This document shows positions 51,178 through 60,038 of a stretch of 64,000 bases of DNA, piece after piece. Where the stretch lies: assembly GCF_900176365.1 (NCBI RefSeq), contig NZ_FWXY01000002.1:186001-250000 (forward strand), in the 5' to 3' direction. The stretch's first letter is position 1; each line of letters begins with the position of its first letter. A program made the position numbers and the translations under genes. This DNA comes from Desulfocicer vacuolatum DSM 3385. Its GTDB lineage: Bacteria; Desulfobacterota; Desulfobacteria; Desulfobacterales; Desulfobacteraceae. The notes beneath the pieces are model-generated. The model saw only the letters and a list, made by a program, of their open reading frames with translations, did not search any database and was not told the origin of the DNA.

Positions 51178-51516
51178 AAGTTCCCCGTCCGTTTTGTATT
51201 AATCTTGGGTAACGCATTGATCCCATCAACCCTGAATCTTTAAAAATTTTCAAATCAGGCACATTTTTTTCAATGGGTTATGGAGATTTATGATTCCGCA
51301 GGATTTCTCCTGTGCTCGTTGAAATCTCTTACCGGATTTTTATTTTCAAGCATGGCGCCAAATGGCGGCCATCCCAGATCATGGCTTGACATTTAGCCGT
51401 CTGCCAGTTTAAATAGAGAAGCAGGGATACTCCAAAGAACACTGCAAAAAAGAGTTCTTCCCCGGCAAAACCCAAAACCTCACACCGTCTTTTTGCACAC
51501 CCATGGGGGAAATCGC
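51178..51516 (+). other. Non-coding gap before the LysM gene
   Basis: About 340 bases between divergent genes, no open frame with support. It holds the LysM promoter (51386-51414). I see no repeat of families A to D in it. Confidence 0.4.
51386..51414 (+). promoter_or_regulatory. Sigma-70 type promoter of the LysM gene
   Basis: TTGACA (51386-51391) and TTAAAT (51409-51414) are 17 bases apart. It gives a leader of about 95 bases before the LysM start at 51517. Confidence 0.7.
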
Positions 51517-52563
51517 ATGAAAAAAACAACAGGGATCCTGGTATTTATATTCTTAATGCTATTGCCCATGGCAGGAAGTGCCACCTCTGCAATACCAGAA
51601 ACCGAGATGGTGGAAACCGACCGGGGTCCGGTATTTTATTACACCGTTAAAAAAGGGGATACTCTCTGGGATCTCTCCCAAAAATTCTATAATTCCCAGT
51701 GGGTATGGCCAGGATTATGGGAGATGAATGATCAGATCAAAAATCCCCACCAAATCTATCCGGGAGATAAAATCAGAATCTATCTGGCTGAGGAACCGGC
51801 ATCACCGGCTCCCCCCCCGGTGCCTCGGACAGCCCATCTAAAAACCGCATCAATCCCCATGGCACCCCCTGAAAAAATTCCAGAACCCGCCCCCTTGACC
51901 CATGGAGAAAGCATTCAAAACCTATCTTTTATCAAGGAGGATGCCACTGCGCCCCTGGGACATATTCTCATGGCGGAAAACAATGGGGACCTTCTGTCCA
52001 ACGGCGACACCGTATTTATCACCCCTGTGAACAAAAACACTTTTATCCCGGGAAACCGATATCATATTTTTTCAACGAGAAAGGTAACAGCCCAATATGA
52101 TAAAATAAAATTCAATGGTGTAAAGCACCAGGTAAAGGGCACACTCACCATCCTGGAAAGTAAAAACACCTTCACCCGGGGCGTTATCGACAAAGTGTTT
52201 AGACCGGCTGAACCCGGGGACCCCATCATGGCTTATTTCCCACTGGAAAAACAGATCATCCCCAACCACACTCCCCATGCTGTTGATGCCAGAATCATCT
52301 GCGCCCAGGACGACAATGAACTCCTTGGGGAGGGCAGTATTGCCTTCATGGATGCGGGCATCCGGAACAATGTCAAACCGGGGGACATCTATACCCTTTA
52401 CAGCACCCAGACCCGGCCGTCATCCTCTTTATTTAAAAAACCGCCCCCCCTGCCCCCGTTGAAAAACGGCACATTAATGGTGTTACACACAGAAGCCACG
52501 GCCGCCACAGTGAAGATCCTATCCACCAATACCGAAGTCCTCATCAATGATCTTGTAAAATAA
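51517..52563 (+). CDS. Secreted LysM-domain protein
   Basis: A 348-residue secreted protein with a signal sequence (about 1-22), one LysM domain at about 40-87 (YTVKKGDTLWDLSQKFYNSQ ... IYPGDKIRIYL), a Pro-rich linker and a large C-terminal part (about 125-348) with no domain I recognise. It binds peptidoglycan through LysM and probably acts in the periplasm. The start ATG at 51517 follows GGGGGAAA. Members of this type are common in Desulfobacterota, usually without known function. Confidence 0.8.
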   Translation: MKKTTGILVFIFLMLLPMAGSATSAIPETEMVETDRGPVFYYTVKKGDTLWDLSQKFYNSQWVWPGLWEMNDQIKNPHQIYPGDKIRIYLAEEPASPAPPPVPRTAHLKTASIPMAPPEKIPEPAPLTHGESIQNLSFIKEDATAPLGHILMAENNGDLLSNGDTVFITPVNKNTFIPGNRYHIFSTRKVTAQYDKIKFNGVKHQVKGTLTILESKNTFTRGVIDKVFRPAEPGDPIMAYFPLEKQIIPNHTPHAVDARIICAQDDNELLGEGSIAFMDAGIRNNVKPGDIYTLYSTQTRPSSSLFKKPPPLPPLKNGTLMVLHTEATAATVKILSTNTEVLINDLVK

Positions 52564-52712
52564 TTGCCATGGGCAAATCTTATTTTAATCCGATCCTGTC
52601 CACAGCGTTTTTTTTAAATATTCCATTTTCCGGAAAAAACTGATCCCAAAGTAGTGGGCAGACCAAAACAGATAAAGACGGGGTGCTGGCCGAATATTTA
52701 CTTTCAGACAAA

Positions 52713-52749
52713 CAAAAAAAGGTCTTGCAGGATTCACCTGTAAGACCTT
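52713..52749 (-). terminator. Terminator after tRNA-Leu (UAG)
   Basis: On the minus strand AAGGTCTTACAGG and CCTGCAAGACCTT pair with one mismatch around 5 bases and are followed by seven T. It is 12 bases after the tRNA 3' end. Confidence 0.85.
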
Positions 52750-52761
52750 ATTATTTATATA

Positions 52762-52846
52762 TGGTACCGAAGAGAGGGCTTGAACCTCCACGCCTTGCGG
52801 CACTAGATCCTAAGTCTAGCGTGTCTACCAATTCCACCACTTCGGC
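52762..52846 (-). tRNA. tRNA-Leu (UAG anticodon)
   Basis: An 85-base tRNA with the long variable arm of the leucine class. The acceptor stem pairs GCCGAAG with CTTCGGT, and CCA is encoded. The anticodon loop CTTAGGA holds TAG, which reads CUN codons. A promoter with TTGACT and TAGAAA (52886-52914) lies upstream, and a terminator follows. Confidence 0.96.
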
Positions 52847-52885
52847 TCGCAACAAAAGCATGATGCCGTCATCACAATGGAGGCC

Positions 52886-52914
52886 TTTCTACAACAAAAC
52901 CACCCCCAAGTCAA
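52886..52914 (-). promoter_or_regulatory. Promoter of tRNA-Leu (UAG)
   Basis: On the minus strand, TTGACT (52909-52914) and TAGAAA (52886-52891) are 17 bases apart. Confidence 0.6.
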
Positions 52915-53038
52915 CCTTTAACTCGACAATCTGTTTTTTTTCGGTATCATGAAGATATGAAAAGTGTTTTCACCTTCACAAAAGCAGCATCAATGGAAGT
53001 AAATATTGCCTTTTAAAACTTAAGGAGACAAGCGCTCA

Positions 53039-53917
53039 ATGATCACAAACAACAACAGTGTGGTGGGATTTATTGGCATCGGAGTCATGGGTAATCACAT
53101 GGCCCGGCATATTTTAAAGGCAGGATATACCCTGTACATCCACTCCCGAACCCGATCAAAAACCCGTCCCCTTTGCCGGGAAGGGGCCGTGTGGCAGGAG
53201 AGCGTTGCCCAACTGGCAAAACAATGCCCGGTCATCATCACCATGGTGGGTTACCCCACGGATGTGGAATCCATTTACATGGGACCGGAAGGCATTCTGG
53301 AAAATGCACAATCTGGAACCGTCACCATGGATATGACCACTTCCCGCCCGGACCTTGCCGCCGACCTGTATGAAAAAGGACAAAAAAAAGGCATACACTG
53401 CCTGGATGCCCCGGTGACCGGAGGGGATATCGGAGCAGAAAATGCCACCCTTTCCATCATGGTGGGAGGGAAAAGGGATCACTTTAAAAAGGTATTGCCC
53501 ATTTTGAAACTCATGGGAAAAAACATTCACCACCAGGGTCCGGCCAGCAGCGGACAGCACACAAAAATGGCCAACCAGATTGCCATTGCTGCCGGGATGG
53601 TGGCCATGTGCGAGGCACTGTCCTACGCAAAAAAAACTGGACTATCCCCTGAAAAGGTCATTGAAAACATTGGCCAGGGTGCGGCCGGCAGCTGGTCGTT
53701 AAACAATTTGGCCCCCCGGATCATTAAACACGATTTTTCTCCGGGATTTTATGTGAAACATTTTATCAAGGACATGGGAATTGCCCTGGAATCGGCCAGG
53801 GCACTGGGACTTAAAACACCGGGTCTGGAACTGGCAGCCGATCTTTATGCACAACTGGCGGCCCAGGGGTGTGAAAATGAAGGGACCCAGGCACTTTACA
53901 AATTGTTTCAAAAATAA
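53039..53917 (+). CDS. NAD(P)-dependent beta-hydroxyacid dehydrogenase (3-hydroxyisobutyrate/tartronate-semialdehyde reductase type)
   Basis: A 292-residue dehydrogenase of the 6-phosphogluconate-like family. It has the N-terminal GxGxxG (IGFIGIGVMGNHMARHI), DAPVTGGDIGAENATLSIMVGG, the catalytic Lys in GQHTKMANQ (about 171) and DMGIALESARALGL near the end. Members reduce tartronate semialdehyde or oxidise 3-hydroxyisobutyrate, glyoxylate or succinic semialdehyde, so the substrate is not fixed here. The Arg at R34 after strand 2 (HSRTRSK) favours NADPH. It stands alone, flanked by two tRNA-Leu genes on the other strand. Confidence 0.85.
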   Translation: MITNNNSVVGFIGIGVMGNHMARHILKAGYTLYIHSRTRSKTRPLCREGAVWQESVAQLAKQCPVIITMVGYPTDVESIYMGPEGILENAQSGTVTMDMTTSRPDLAADLYEKGQKKGIHCLDAPVTGGDIGAENATLSIMVGGKRDHFKKVLPILKLMGKNIHHQGPASSGQHTKMANQIAIAAGMVAMCEALSYAKKTGLSPEKVIENIGQGAAGSWSLNNLAPRIIKHDFSPGFYVKHFIKDMGIALESARALGLKTPGLELAADLYAQLAAQGCENEGTQALYKLFQK

Positions 53918-53940
53918 AAAAAGGAAAGCCGAAGCTTTCC
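53915..53940 (-). terminator. Terminator after tRNA-Leu (CAG)
   Basis: On the minus strand GGAAAGC and GCTTTCC pair around TTCG and are followed by seven T. Its T run overlaps the stop codon of the dehydrogenase gene on the other strand. Confidence 0.85.
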
Positions 53941-54039
53941 CCCTAAACTATAAATGGCCCACTGACAAGAAAAAACAACTTCTTGTTAATGGACCACACC
54001 TTGATTCTTTTAAAGCCAGACTTATCTTCTTTACTCAAA

Positions 54040-54126
54040 TGGTGCCGAAGGGGAGATTCGAACTCCCACGAACATACGTCCACTAGTCCCTGAAACTAGC
54101 GCGTCTACCAATTCCGCCACTTCGGC
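54040..54126 (-). tRNA. tRNA-Leu (CAG anticodon)
   Basis: An 87-base leucine-type tRNA. The acceptor stem pairs GCCGAAG with CTTCGGC, and CCA is encoded. The anticodon loop TTCAGGG holds CAG, which reads CUG. It shares an acceptor arm with the UAG isoacceptor 1.2 kb away. It is driven by the promoter at 54188-54216. Confidence 0.96.
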
Positions 54127-54187
54127 CCTTTGACCAATCCTTAAAAAAAGCAATCCAGAAAAAGGATTGATTTGAAAAGATAGGTGG

Positions 54188-54216
54188 TTTATATATGTGT
54201 TTTTTGGCTTTGTCAA
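54188..54216 (-). promoter_or_regulatory. Promoter of tRNA-Leu (CAG)
   Basis: On the minus strand, TTGACA (54211-54216) and TATAAA (54188-54193) are 17 bases apart. Because this region is a promoter, the ribF start at 54248 is preferred over upstream in-frame codons. Confidence 0.72.
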
Positions 54217-54247
54217 GCCTATTATTTCAAAAAATGCAAAGGGAATT

Positions 54248-55177
54248 ATGGAACTGATTGAAGACATTGACTCACTGAAAACACCCCCGGATGCCGGGGT
54301 GATCACCATAGGAAATTTTGACGGGGTACACAAGGGACACCAGGCCCTTTTTCACCGGGTAATTGAACTTGCAGAACAGCACAATGCCACGGCCATGGCC
54401 ATCACCTTTGACCCCCATCCGTTAAAGGCGCTTGGCAACAACGGCCCCCCTTTGATCACCCGAAAAGATCAAAAAACAGAACTCATTGCCGCAGCCGGTA
54501 TGGATACCTTGATCTACATTCCCTTTACCAGGGCTTTTGCCGCCATATCGGCCCATGATTTTGTAAAAAATATTCTTCTGGATCGCTTGGGAATGAAAAT
54601 CATTGTTGTGGGGCCGGACTACACCTTTGGTAAAAACCGGGAAGGGGATGTTGCTTTCCTAAAAAAAATGGGAGAACAATACCGTTTTGAAGTGGTTATC
54701 CCAGACTGGATCAAGGGAAGTGATTCCGATACCAATAGAATCAGCAGCACCCGAATACGAGAACTGGTCATGGAAGGCCGGGTGGATGAAACCCACCCCT
54801 TTCTGGGCCGCCACTATCAAATCCGGGGAAAGGTGGTAAAGGGCCGGGAACGGGGAGGCAGTCAACTGGGATTTCCCACGGCAAACATCAAGCTTCATGA
54901 TGAGCTGTGCCCTAAAATGGGGGTTTATGCCGTCACTGTGGAGACCACCACCGGCACATTCAACGGTGTTGCCAACATTGGATACAGCCCCACCTTTGAT
55001 GATCATATTTTCACCATTGAAGTCCATATCCTTGATTTCTGCCACGATCTTTACGGCACCCGCATCCGGGTAAACATGGTAAAAAGGCTCCGGGATGAAA
55101 TTAAATTCCCCGATATTGAAGCCCTGTCTGCCCAAATTCGTACAGACATTGAAAATGCAAGAAAAATCCTGGCATAA
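54248..55177 (+). CDS. ribF: Bifunctional riboflavin kinase / FMN adenylyltransferase
   Basis: A 309-residue enzyme that makes FMN and then FAD. The N-terminal nucleotidyltransferase has ITIGNFDGVHKGHQALFHRV (about residues 17-36) and ISSTRIRELVMEGRVDE. The C-terminal kinase has RGGSQLGFPTANI, and MGVYAVTVE. The start at 54248 is supported by GGGAATT upstream and by the tRNA promoter before it. It is monocistronic; a GC-rich hairpin without T run lies downstream (about 55227-55250). Confidence 0.95.
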   Translation: MELIEDIDSLKTPPDAGVITIGNFDGVHKGHQALFHRVIELAEQHNATAMAITFDPHPLKALGNNGPPLITRKDQKTELIAAAGMDTLIYIPFTRAFAAISAHDFVKNILLDRLGMKIIVVGPDYTFGKNREGDVAFLKKMGEQYRFEVVIPDWIKGSDSDTNRISSTRIRELVMEGRVDETHPFLGRHYQIRGKVVKGRERGGSQLGFPTANIKLHDELCPKMGVYAVTVETTTGTFNGVANIGYSPTFDDHIFTIEVHILDFCHDLYGTRIRVNMVKRLRDEIKFPDIEALSAQIRTDIENARKILA

Positions 55178-55401
55178 CAGGCTGCAATGTGGCATCCTTT
55201 CTGCCGGTTTTAATGAACCGCTTGCTTGATCCCACCCTGGTCCGGGGTGGGTCAACCTTAAATTATTGACGCTTTTGTTTATTTTACCCCTTTGTGTCCG
55301 GGCTCTTATCAAAAGCATTTTCTGACCCCGTTGGCGCACCGGTTAACCCATGGACGGCATCGAGATCAAGTTCTTCAAATTTATAGTTACAGGTAAGAAC
55401 A

Positions 55402-55935
55402 ATGGCAATTTTAAAAATACTGGAATACCCAGACCCCTTTCTGGCCCAAAAGGCCAAACCCGTGGAAGAGATTGATAAAAAAATTCTTAAACTCATTAAA
55501 GATATGGCTGAAACCATGTTTGATGCCCCGGGTGTGGGCCTTGCCGCCCCCCAGGTGGGCAGTGATCTAAGAGTCATTGTGTACAACCCCGATGCCGGTA
55601 TGGAAACCGAAGAGGAAGAAGAAGCAAACCAGAAAAACAGTGTCACCGCATTGATTAATCCTGAAATCATTTCAGCATCAGGGCAGATCGTCTCGGAAAA
55701 TGAAGCCTGTCTCAGCGTTCCTGATTACAGTGCCGACGTAAAAAGATCGGAAAAGGTAACAGTGAGGGCTTTAAATAAAGAGGGTAAAAAACTTGAATTC
55801 AGTGCAGACGGCATCCAGGCTGTGATCCTGCAACACGAAATTGATCACCTGGACGGCACCTTGTACATTGATCGCATCAGCAAATTAAAACGAAACATGT
55901 ACCGAAAAAAAATAACAAAAAGGCAACGCAGGTGA
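55402..55935 (+). CDS. def: Peptide deformylase
   Basis: A 177-residue metalloprotease that removes the formyl group from new proteins. Motifs are [17 protein letters not shown] (usually EGCLSVP; here Ala at the second position) and QHEIDHLDG with the two metal-binding His. The length is normal. It overlaps fmt by 4 bases (GTGA), coupling it with the enzyme that adds the formyl group. Confidence 0.95.
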   Translation: MAILKILEYPDPFLAQKAKPVEEIDKKILKLIKDMAETMFDAPGVGLAAPQVGSDLRVIVYNPDAGMETEEEEEANQKNSVTALINPEIISASGQIVSENEACLSVPDYSADVKRSEKVTVRALNKEGKKLEFSADGIQAVILQHEIDHLDGTLYIDRISKLKRNMYRKKITKRQRR

Positions 55936-56882
55936 GTAAAAAATTTAATATTATCTTCATGGGAACCCCGGAGTTTTCGGTTCCGCCCCTAAAGGCGCTG
56001 GTCCATGCGGGCCACCAGATATCCCTGGTGATCACCCAGCCGGACCGCCCCAAGGGTCGGGGTAAAAAACGCATGCCTCCCCCGGTGAAAACAGCAGCAG
56101 AAACCCTGGGACTTGATATTATTCAACCCCAAAGCATGAAAGCCCCGGATATTAAAGAAAAACTCATGGCACTCAAGCCCGATTTTTTCGTGGTGGTGGC
56201 CTTTGGTCATAAGCTGTCCCGGGATATTCTGGATATCCCCCGCATCCACCCCGTTAATATCCATGCATCCCTGCTTCCGGCCTGGCGGGGGTCCTCCCCC
56301 ATACAGGCCGCCATCCTGAACCGGGATAAAGAGGCCGGTGTAACCACCATGATCATGGACACAGACCTTGACACCGGGGACATGCTGCTCAAGGCCAGAA
56401 TACCCATTGCCGGGGATGAAACGGCCCAAACCCTCCATGATCGCCTGGCCCCCCTGGGGGCAGAGCTCATTGTTGAAACCCTTGAAGGATTTGCCCGGGG
56501 CACCGTCACCCCCCGGCCCCAGGACCATTCCCGGGCCACCCATGCCCCCATGCTCAAAAAATCAGACGGATGTGTTGACTGGGGCATGGATTCAAAAAAA
56601 ATCCATGCCCATGTCCGGGCCATGACCCCCTGGCCCGGGGCCTATGGTTTTCTGGGTGACAAAAGGATTAAAATTTTGGAAGTGGCGCCCCTTGACATCC
56701 ACACCGATCACAAACCCGGCACTGTGTTTTCCTGTGATTGTGACGAGATTCATGTGGCCACCGGGTCTGGTGCTGTTGCCATATTAAGGCTCCAGGGTGC
56801 CTCGGGCAAATGCCTCTGTTCCGAAGATTTTCTCAGGGGAAACAAGCTCCAGACCGGAGAATGTTTTGCCGATTTTGACTGA
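55932..56882 (+). CDS. fmt: Methionyl-tRNA formyltransferase
   Basis: A 316-residue enzyme that formylates initiator Met-tRNA. It has [35 protein letters not shown], the [18 protein letters not shown] catalytic block (with the His and the RGSSPIQ signature) and [15 protein letters not shown]. It starts with GTG overlapping def, and its stop lies 5 bases before rsmB. Confidence 0.96.
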   Translation: MSKKFNIIFMGTPEFSVPPLKALVHAGHQISLVITQPDRPKGRGKKRMPPPVKTAAETLGLDIIQPQSMKAPDIKEKLMALKPDFFVVVAFGHKLSRDILDIPRIHPVNIHASLLPAWRGSSPIQAAILNRDKEAGVTTMIMDTDLDTGDMLLKARIPIAGDETAQTLHDRLAPLGAELIVETLEGFARGTVTPRPQDHSRATHAPMLKKSDGCVDWGMDSKKIHAHVRAMTPWPGAYGFLGDKRIKILEVAPLDIHTDHKPGTVFSCDCDEIHVATGSGAVAILRLQGASGKCLCSEDFLRGNKLQTGECFADFD

Positions 56883-56887
56883 CCCCC

Positions 56888-58273
56888 ATGGAGAACAATA
56901 TTACAGTGGAACATGAGCCCCGCCAACTGGCATGGATGGTGTTAAAAGAAAGTACGCTGTCACAAAAAACCCTGGATCAAACCCTGGAGGCGTTCAGCCT
57001 CCCCCTGGAAAGTCTGAAAAAACGGGACCGGGCCCTGGCCAATGCCCTCATCCACGGCACATTGAGATGGAAAGGGCATCTGGATTGGATCATTGCCGCC
57101 TTTTCCCGAACAAAACCGGAACAGGTGGACCCTGAAGTGATGTGGCTGCTGCGCATGGCCCTTTTCCAGATCATCCACATGGACAAAATCCCCACTTCTG
57201 CGGCGGTGAACACTGCGGTGAACGTGGCAAAATTTCATATTCATAAAGGGGCGGCAGGATTTACCAATGCTGTATTACGAAAAGCCGCCACCCATTGGCA
57301 AAGCGTTGCCCCGCCAGATCCCGATCTCACCCCGGAACTGTTTGTGGCAGTGGAAAAATCCATTCCCCTGTGGCTTGCCAGGCGATGGATCACGCGGTTC
57401 GGCATGGAAAAAACCATGGCCCTGGGGGATGCCGTCAATGAAATTCCCCCCATTACCCTGCGGGTGAACACCCTTAAAACCTGCCGGGATGATCTGATCA
57501 ATGCACTGTCATCCCATGCACACCGCGTGTGGCAGACCCCATACAGTTCTTTGGGGATCAGCCTTAAGAAACCTTCCATGCCCATCCATGAATTACCGGC
57601 CTTCAAGGCAGGAGAATTCCAGGTGCAGGATGAGGCGGCCCAGCTTGTCACGGCCCGTTTTTTAGACCCCCAACCCGGAGAACGGATTCTGGACGCCTGT
57701 GCAGGACTTGGGGGGAAAACCGGCCACATTGCCCAGCTCATGGAAAACCGGGGTACGATTGTGGCCGGAGACACTGATCCCGGCAAATTAAACCAGTTGG
57801 ACCAGGAAATGAAACGCCTTGGCATTGACATGGTTTCCACCCGGAAAATCAATCTTTTAAAAACAGAAACCCTGGATTTCAACACCCACTTTCACCGGGT
57901 GCTTGTGGATGCGCCCTGCTCCGGTCTTGGGGTTTTGCGAAGAAATCCGGACACCCGATGGAAACGCACCAAAAAAGATGTGGCCCGGCTTGCCGTACGA
58001 CAGGAAAAAATGCTTTTTAATGCAGCAGATCTGGTGGCCCCCGGCGGTACACTGGTCTATGCCGTGTGCTCCTGTGAACCCCGGGAAAACCAGACAGTGA
58101 TCCAGAATTTTCTGGACCGAAAAAAAGAATTTACCATCAAAGTAAAAGCAGCATCCCCCCATGATTCCGGCACCCCCTTACCGTTGTCCCCCCAGGGAAT
58201 GTTCTGTACCTGGCCCGATGCCCTGGAAATGGACGGCTTTTTTGCTGTGGCCCTGCAACGGAAAAAATCATAA
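56888..58273 (+). CDS. rsmB: 16S rRNA m5C967 methyltransferase RsmB
   Basis: A 461-residue RNA methyltransferase. The N-terminal NusB-like domain (about 10-145) is followed by the methylase with EFQVQDEAAQLV, SAM-binding LDACAGLGGKTGHIAQLM, catalytic motif IV DAPCSGLGVLRRNPDTRW and motif VI TLVYAVCSCEPREN (the second Cys). It is the third gene of def-fmt-rsmB. Confidence 0.95.
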   Translation: MENNITVEHEPRQLAWMVLKESTLSQKTLDQTLEAFSLPLESLKKRDRALANALIHGTLRWKGHLDWIIAAFSRTKPEQVDPEVMWLLRMALFQIIHMDKIPTSAAVNTAVNVAKFHIHKGAAGFTNAVLRKAATHWQSVAPPDPDLTPELFVAVEKSIPLWLARRWITRFGMEKTMALGDAVNEIPPITLRVNTLKTCRDDLINALSSHAHRVWQTPYSSLGISLKKPSMPIHELPAFKAGEFQVQDEAAQLVTARFLDPQPGERILDACAGLGGKTGHIAQLMENRGTIVAGDTDPGKLNQLDQEMKRLGIDMVSTRKINLLKTETLDFNTHFHRVLVDAPCSGLGVLRRNPDTRWKRTKKDVARLAVRQEKMLFNAADLVAPGGTLVYAVCSCEPRENQTVIQNFLDRKKEFTIKVKAASPHDSGTPLPLSPQGMFCTWPDALEMDGFFAVALQRKKS

Positions 58274-58283
58274 TTAAAAACCC

Positions 58284-58386
58284 GGCATCCTTCATATTGC
58301 CTAAAAAGTAGTTTACACTTTTGGGAAATTTATCCCCAAAATGGAGATATTGCTCTGAAAAGTGTGAAGCAAAGATGAAGGATGCC
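58284..58386 (+). repeat. Family B element, copy B3, with perfect 12-bp terminal inverted repeats
   Basis: GGCATCCTTCAT (58284-58295) and ATGAAGGATGCC (58375-58386) are perfect inverted repeats. Inside, ACACTTTT and AAAAGTGT pair as well, and TTTGGG/CCCCAAA form a hairpin, so most of the 103 bp is palindromic. It shares AAAGTAGTTTACACTTT with copies B1 and B2. It follows rsmB by 10 bases. Confidence 0.8.
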
Positions 58387-58534
58387 AAAAATCTGACAAT
58401 AAAAAGAACTAAACGTTTAATCCACGTTTCTGTCAAAACCGCATTTAGGAATTAATTCCCATCCCGGTTCCATAAACGATGAAAAAACAAGACACAACTC
58501 CCTTTAAATTGTCAAAATAAGGAAAAAACTCAAA

Positions 58535-59227
58535 ATGGCCATTATTGCACCATCAATTTTATCAGCAGATTTCACAAAACTGGGAAAAGAACTCAAAGAC
58601 ATCGACGACGCCGGGGCCAAGTGGGTCCACATTGATGTCATGGACGGACAATTTGTGCCCAACATCTCCTATGGTCCCATCATTGTGGAAGCCTGTAGCC
58701 GGGCCACGGACCTTTTGCTGGATGTCCATCTCATGATTGAACGCCCGGATCAGATGATTCCGGCATTTGCCAAGGCAGGGGCAGATCTCATCTGTGTCCA
58801 TGCCGAAGCATGCACCCATCTGCACAGAACCGTACAATTAATAAAACAATCCAAAAACGATAAAAAAAATCCCATCAAGGCAGGGGTGGCACTGAATCCC
58901 GGCACCCCCCTTTCTGCCATTGAATGGGTCCTGGACTCCCTGGATTTTGTCCTGATCATGAGCGTTAACCCAGGATTTGGCGGACAGTCCTTTATCCCCT
59001 CAACCCTTGAAAAAATCCGCACCCTTGACCAAATGATCAAGGAAAGAAACAGCCGGGCCATCATCCAGGTGGACGGCGGGGTGGCCCCGGATACCATTTT
59101 TGACGTGGCCAAGGTCGGCACAGAAAGTTTTGTGGCCGGTTCCGCTATTTTTAATACACCGGATTACACCGCCACCATCCAGGGAATGCTTGAAAAAATA
59201 AACCAGGCAAAATCCCATGGAGATTGA
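58535..59227 (+). CDS. rpe: Ribulose-phosphate 3-epimerase
   Basis: A 230-residue TIM-barrel enzyme that interconverts ribulose 5-phosphate and xylulose 5-phosphate. It has IAPSILSADFTKLGKELKDI, WVHIDVMDGQFVPNISYGP (metal His and Asp), LDVHLMIERPD, VNPGFGGQSFIPSTLEKI and QVDGGVAPDTI. Start ATG has AAGGA upstream. It overlaps mqnB by 11 bases. Confidence 0.96.
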   Translation: MAIIAPSILSADFTKLGKELKDIDDAGAKWVHIDVMDGQFVPNISYGPIIVEACSRATDLLLDVHLMIERPDQMIPAFAKAGADLICVHAEACTHLHRTVQLIKQSKNDKKNPIKAGVALNPGTPLSAIEWVLDSLDFVLIMSVNPGFGGQSFIPSTLEKIRTLDQMIKERNSRAIIQVDGGVAPDTIFDVAKVGTESFVAGSAIFNTPDYTATIQGMLEKINQAKSHGD

Positions 59228-60038
59228 TCTTCTCATTGCCGTGGCAACGCCCATGGAAATTGACCCTTTTCTGGCATTGTCAAAGGTAGTTCATCGCCGG
59301 ACAATGCCCGGAAACATTCCATTGATCACAGCCTGCATTAACGACATCAAGTTCCAGGTGATCATCACAGGGCCCGGCATGGTGAACACGGCCCTGGCCC
59401 TGGGCTGCTACCTTGGACACCACCATCCCCCACTGATCATCCAAACGGGCATTGCCGGATTTTTCCATGGAAAAGGCCTTTCCATGGGAGGAGTGGGCAT
59501 TGCCACGGCAGAAATCAATATCCACTGTGGAGTGGAAAACCCGGAACAATGCTTTCCCCTGCTTCCCCTGCCCTTTTCCCTCACCGGCACCCCCATGGAG
59601 GGCAGTGACGGACAACTTGCCATGCATCCGGGCCTTGTCAACACGGCCCGGATGCACATCACCCAACAATTTTTATCAGGCCGGGTTCTGCCGGGCATAA
59701 ACCCGCTGAAGGCCTCTTATCCCCGGAAATGCCCCGTAATAAGCGGTCCCTTTATAACCGTTTCCACCATCACCGCCAGCAAGCCCACTGCCACCCGGCT
59801 GTCCCGGGCTTATACCCCTGTCATGGAATCCATGGAAGGCATGGCAGCAGCCCACACCGCTTGCCGGTACGATGTTCCTTTTCTGGAAATCCGCTGCGCA
59901 TCCAACCCCGTTGGAGTCCGCGACAAAAAGGCCTGGGACATCCCACTGGCAGTGGAAGGCATTGCCATGGCCCTGGCTGCACTTTTTGACTCAGGAGAAC
60001 CATTTTGGACACAGATAACACCCCCAGACCCCATCTGA
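59217..60038 (+). CDS. mqnB: Futalosine hydrolase
   Basis: A 273-residue nucleosidase of the MTA/SAH nucleosidase superfamily that cleaves futalosine to dehypoxanthine futalosine in the menaquinone route. It has the N-terminal DLLIAVATPMEIDPFL, IITGPGMVNTALALGCYL, IIQTGIAGFF and the C-terminal ESMEGMAAAHTACRYDVPFLEIR (with the catalytic Glu of the ME(G/S)M pattern). The usual partners mqnACD are not in the window. It overlaps rpe and the PerM gene, so it is in an operon with them. Confidence 0.88.
   Translation: MEIDLLIAVATPMEIDPFLALSKVVHRRTMPGNIPLITACINDIKFQVIITGPGMVNTALALGCYLGHHHPPLIIQTGIAGFFHGKGLSMGGVGIATAEINIHCGVENPEQCFPLLPLPFSLTGTPMEGSDGQLAMHPGLVNTARMHITQQFLSGRVLPGINPLKASYPRKCPVISGPFITVSTITASKPTATRLSRAYTPVMESMEGMAAAHTACRYDVPFLEIRCASNPVGVRDKKAWDIPLAVEGIAMALAALFDSGEPFWTQITPPDPI

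Noticed and set aside
55227-55250. Terminator after ribF
   Set aside because: CCCACC/GGGTGGG can pair, but no T run follows.
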